A stretch of DNA of 8,230 nt, from positions 1 to 8,230 of the forward strand of contig JBGTIS010000105.1 of assembly GCA_041745535.1 (NCBI GenBank). Direction: 5' to 3'. Shown in pieces: positions 6,736-8,230 of this stretch (its first letter is position 1; each line of letters begins with the position of its first letter). Position numbers and translations under genes: made by a program. Under the pieces are notes generated by a model. It saw only the letters and a program-made list of their open reading frames with translations. It ran no database searches and was not told the origin of the DNA. Origin of the DNA: JBGTIS01 sp041745535. GTDB lineage: Bacteria; Bacteroidota; Bacteroidia; Cytophagales; Cyclobacteriaceae.

Positions 6736-7765
6736 TCAAGCACCCCGCCCATATTGTTTCAAGACCACATACTCAGTTCCTCGGTTAATGGTTGCGAACA
6801 CACGGTTAATTAATTTAGCTTTTACCGCATTTAACACGGTCAACTTCGCTTTCCCTTGTTTGAGTTTGCGTTGGTAATAGATTTTTAATTCTGGATCATG
6901 CTGCACTGCGGCACATGCACCATTACTCAATAAAGCCTTCATTTTTTTGTTTGCCAAAGGACTTACTTTCGTTTTGCCGCGAATACTACTGCCCGAACGA
7001 TATGCAAAGGGAGCTACACCGGCATAGCAAGCAAATTCTCTACCGGTGCCAAAAGATGTAAAATCTTGTGTATAAATCAAAAAGGCAATAGCTGTGGTCA
7101 TACCGATTCCTACAACTGTGCTAATCAAACGATAGTGCTTTTGTAATTGCTCATCCTCTTGCAGAGTAGCTTCCATTTCCTTGTCAGTATAGCTAATTTG
7201 TTGTTCTAAAAGCTTTAGTTGTTTTTCAGATTCTTTAACAATAAAGTTATTATCCACTAAATATGAGGTGTCTTTTAAATCCTGGATAGTGTTTTTTAAA
7301 CTCACTTTGGTTTTAGTTAACCTATCCCGAAAAGCCATTAGGTTTTTCAATTTTAATAGACACCCTGAGGGCAATTGTACAGGCTTCAGGATGCGGTGGT
7401 GTAGACAGGCAAACTGGGCAATGCGTTTGGCGTCAATTTGATCATTCTTGCCTCTTGTAATACCGAGAGATTTTTTCAAATGAAGAGGTGCCACCAAGGT
7501 ATAGAACAACTCTTTTTCTCGCAAAAATCGGATCGCCGAAGCGACAGCACAAAGCAAGCGTGTAATGCCCAGTATGTTCCATGCAAAATAGGCTAGCTGT
7601 GATATCTGCTTTCTGTTTTTTTAGCCAAGCTAGTAATTGCTTGAATCCAGCAATGGTATTAGCAAATTGTGCATGTGTAAACTTTTCAGCACTATCAGAA
7701 TAACAAAAAGCGACGTCTATGGTAGCTTTAGAGACATCAATGCCGATAAACCAAGTAAATTTCAT
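6736..7765 (-). pseudogene. IS110-family transposase, broken by a frameshift
   Basis: A site-specific DNA recombinase of the IS110 family in two reading frames. The N-terminal part (ATG 7765, frame lost near 7560) contains GIDVSK with catalytic Asp10 and FCMEHTG with Glu63. The rest (7557 down to the stop at 6736) has RGKNDQIDAKRIA, giving the last two acids of the RuvC-like DEDD site. A charged coiled-coil-like region follows, then the C-terminal Transposase_20 region: RLISTVVGIG helix-hairpin-helix, GVAPFAYRSGSSIRGK with the conserved serine region, and LSNGACAAVQHDP. Joined, it would be about 340 residues, the usual family size. Moving from one frame to the other requires skipping one base (or a 2-nt deletion) around ACGCTTGCTTTG near 7557-7562. 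All catalytic residues survive, so the frameshift is the only obvious lesion; a sequencing error is possible. Confidence 0.88.
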
Positions 7766-7805
7766 AGCTTTGTAGTTAAACAGTTAAAGTGATAAATTAG
7801 AAACC

Positions 7806-7852
7806 GAATGTATTGAAGGACTAATCCCTTTAGTAAGTCTTCCTTAATATTC
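7806..7852 (-). repeat. Imperfect hairpin, candidate donor-binding loop
   Basis: The stem is built from GAAT/ATTC, ATT/AAT and GAAGACT/AGT(C)CTTC with small bulges. It closes on a loop region that carries CTAAAGGG. An inner alternative pairing ACTAA/TTAGT is also possible. It is the most extensive foldback in the leader. Confidence 0.55.
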
Positions 7853-7907
7853 TAAATGGCTCTTTTTCAATACAAAAGTGGGAGGGACTAATTCGGGCGA
7901 TAAGTCT
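7818..7907. repeat. Direct repeat GGACTAAT-N8-TAAGTCT, two copies
   Basis: On the plus strand GGACTAAT (7818-7825) and TAAGTCT (7834-7840) are separated by 8 nt. The same two blocks with the same 8-nt spacing recur at 7885-7892 and 7901-7907, 67 bp away. The 8 central bases differ completely (cccttTAG versus tcgggcga). In each copy the two blocks can pair through GACT/AGTC, so each is a potential small hairpin presenting a different core. Confidence 0.8.
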
Positions 7908-7992
7908 GTTGTTCTTAGGCGAACCGGTAGTTCACCACTCTCACTTTCGGTTCTTCTGATAGTAGTACTTTTCAAAGTTCATCTTTGTTTTA

Positions 7993-8000
7993 CAAATCTA
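7993..8000 (-). promoter_or_regulatory. Putative -7 box (TAGATTTG) of the IS110 leader transcript
   Basis: On the minus strand TAGATTTG fully matches TAnnTTTG and lies at the extreme end of the element, 228 nt upstream of the transposase ATG. That would start a long leader RNA near 7986. No TTG -33 element is found at the proper distance in the adjoining IS3 sequence. This would fit a promoter completed only when the two element ends join in a circle, as reported for some IS110-family elements. Confidence 0.4.
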
Positions 8001-8138
8001 AAGGGCGGCCCGGTTCCATTTGAAGAAGGTGGCTGGGCTGATCTGATGCCGACGGCATATATCTTCCACATTCTTACCTTCATCTTGTTCTGCCAAAATG
8101 GCTAAACGCTGTGATTCATTAAATTTACCCTTGTACAT
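7998..8138 (-). pseudogene. Truncated IS3-family OrfA (helix-turn-helix) fragment
   Basis: Translation from ATG 8138 gives MYKGKFNESQRLAILAEQDE followed by GKNVEDICRRHQISPATFFK and WNRAAL, then TAG. This is the N-terminal DNA-binding helix-turn-helix of IS3-family OrfA proteins (pattern 'xYxxxQxxxILxExxxGxxVxxxCRxHxISxATFYxWK'). Intact OrfA proteins continue with a leucine-zipper region of roughly 50 more residues and then overlap OrfB. Here similarity ends after FFKW and the last codons plus TAG are supplied by the IS110 edge. The frame was therefore apparently interrupted by insertion or recombination at about 8005-8020. OrfB is absent from the window. Confidence 0.75.
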
Positions 8139-8155
8139 GACTCATTTTATTAAAA

Positions 8156-8206
8156 AGCGCCCGGCGCCCGGTTAAACATTATTTGATTAACCGGGCGTCG
8201 GTCGCT
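8156..8206 (-). terminator. Strong GC-rich hairpin with T-tail upstream of the IS3 OrfA
   Basis: Two 20-nt arms (8156-8175 and 8187-8206) match at 18 of 20 positions around an 11-nt loop, with a perfect inner stem CGCCCGGTTAA/TTAACCGGGCG. Read on the minus strand the hairpin is followed immediately by TTTTT, the layout of a rho-independent terminator. It sits 17 nt before the OrfA ATG, so it would block readthrough from outside into the transposase. It could also be the terminator of a gene lying beyond the window. Confidence 0.6.
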
Positions 8207-8230
8207 CTCTAATTTTAAATGGTTGCACTT

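Larger units (their letters stand above)
7770..7990 (-). ncRNA. Candidate bridge RNA in the leader of the IS110 element
   Basis: About 230 nt separate the transposase ATG from the element edge, with no convincing gene. IS110-group elements are known to encode a bridge RNA in this position; it holds two internal loops, one pairing with target DNA and one with donor DNA. Visible on the minus strand, 5' to 3', are a stem GAACCG/CGGTTC (7948-7953 with 7921-7926, 21-nt loop), a hairpin with AGACTTA-TCGCCCGA-ATTAGTCC (7907-7885), and a longer imperfect hairpin (7852-7806) with AGACTTA-CTAAAGGG-ATTAGTCC. The 8-nt core CTAAAGGG is the exact complement of the element-edge sequence CCCTTTAG (minus strand, 8005-7998). 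Transcript ends are guesses; the 5' end is set from the TAGATTTG box. RNA function is inferred. Confidence 0.5.
6670..8008 (-). mobile_element. IS110-family insertion sequence (defective), about 1.34 kb
   Basis: The element contains a frameshifted IS110-type DEDD transposase on the minus strand, a structured leader of about 230 nt and a short 3' region. Proposed edges are set by an 8-bp inverted repeat, CCGCCCTT at 6670-6677 and AAGGGCGG at 8001-8008. At the right edge an IS3 OrfA reading frame is interrupted. The implied length is typical of the family. IS110 elements usually lack classical terminal inverted repeats and target-site duplications, while the IS1111 subgroup has short subterminal ones, so the edges are approximate. 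The two flanks belong to different IS families (IS5 remnant and IS3 remnant), so the original target cannot be rebuilt from this window. Confidence 0.7.
6670..8008. repeat. Flanking 8-bp inverted repeat of the IS110 element
   Basis: CCGCCCTT at 6670-6677 and its reverse complement AAGGGCGG at 8001-8008 bracket the transposase and its leader. The left copy sits inside a small hairpin ACCG-CCCTT-CGGT. The match is short, so it could be coincidental, but the right copy falls exactly at the break in the IS3 reading frame. Confidence 0.45.

Noticed and set aside
6736..7557. TTG at 7557 as a genuine start of a separate transposase gene
   Set aside because: A protein starting there would lack the first Asp and the Glu of the DEDD site, which are encoded in the adjoining frame; a frameshifted single gene explains both parts.
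7806..7907. The repeated GGACTAAT-N8-TAAGTCT blocks as a minimal CRISPR array
   Set aside because: There are only two copies, the variable part is 8 nt inside the repeat rather than a 25-40 nt spacer between repeats, and no cas genes are present.
7878..8105. Plus-strand open frame of 75 codons across the IS110 leader
   Set aside because: It runs antisense across the candidate bridge RNA and the IS3 OrfA fragment, has no recognisable domain, and is explained by the minus-strand features.

Overview
The window looks like chromosomal DNA from a member of the Bacteroidota, plausibly a Chitinophagaceae/Cytophagales-type genome. Base composition is moderate to low GC. Genes lack Shine-Dalgarno sequences. 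Several start sites sit about 40 nt downstream of a TAnnTTTG element, the Bacteroidota -7 box. The protein families also fit: a DUF4920 lipoprotein, an OpgC-like membrane acyltransferase and a secreted SIMPL protein. The lineage call is inference from these traits; no rRNA or other marker is present.

Left part (1-6300), ordinary chromosome: a small exported retropepsin-like aspartic protease (95-634, +); an exported protein made of two tandem GH2-type sugar-binding jelly-roll domains with no catalytic domain (757-1788, +); a convergent OpgC-like polytopic protein (1811-2938, -); a divergent promoter region; tyrosyl-tRNA synthetase tyrS (3152-4471, +) followed after 11 nt by a DUF4920 lipoprotein (4483-4968, +). 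Converging on it is a two-gene minus-strand operon, a SIMPL-domain exported protein (5537-6244) followed after 3 nt by a protein with the outline of a divergent uracil-DNA-glycosylase fold (4970-5533).

Right part (about 6430-8230), a graveyard of insertion sequences. In order there is a 5' remnant of an IS5-family transposase (+), an IS110-family element whose transposase is broken by a frameshift (-), and the first 40 or so codons of an IS3-family OrfA (-), cut where the IS110 element begins. The IS110 element appears to span about 6670-8008, bounded by an 8-bp inverted repeat (CCGCCCTT / AAGGGCGG).

The most interesting part is the roughly 230-nt untranslated leader of the IS110 transposase. 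It starts with a TAnnTTTG box exactly at the element edge and contains several hairpins. Two of these share the frame AGACTTA-N8-ATTAGTCC. The 8-nt variable core of one, CTAAAGGG, is exactly complementary to the element's own left edge. This is the expected layout of an IS110 bridge RNA whose loops base-pair with donor and target DNA. The RNA assignment rests on sequence pattern and family knowledge only.
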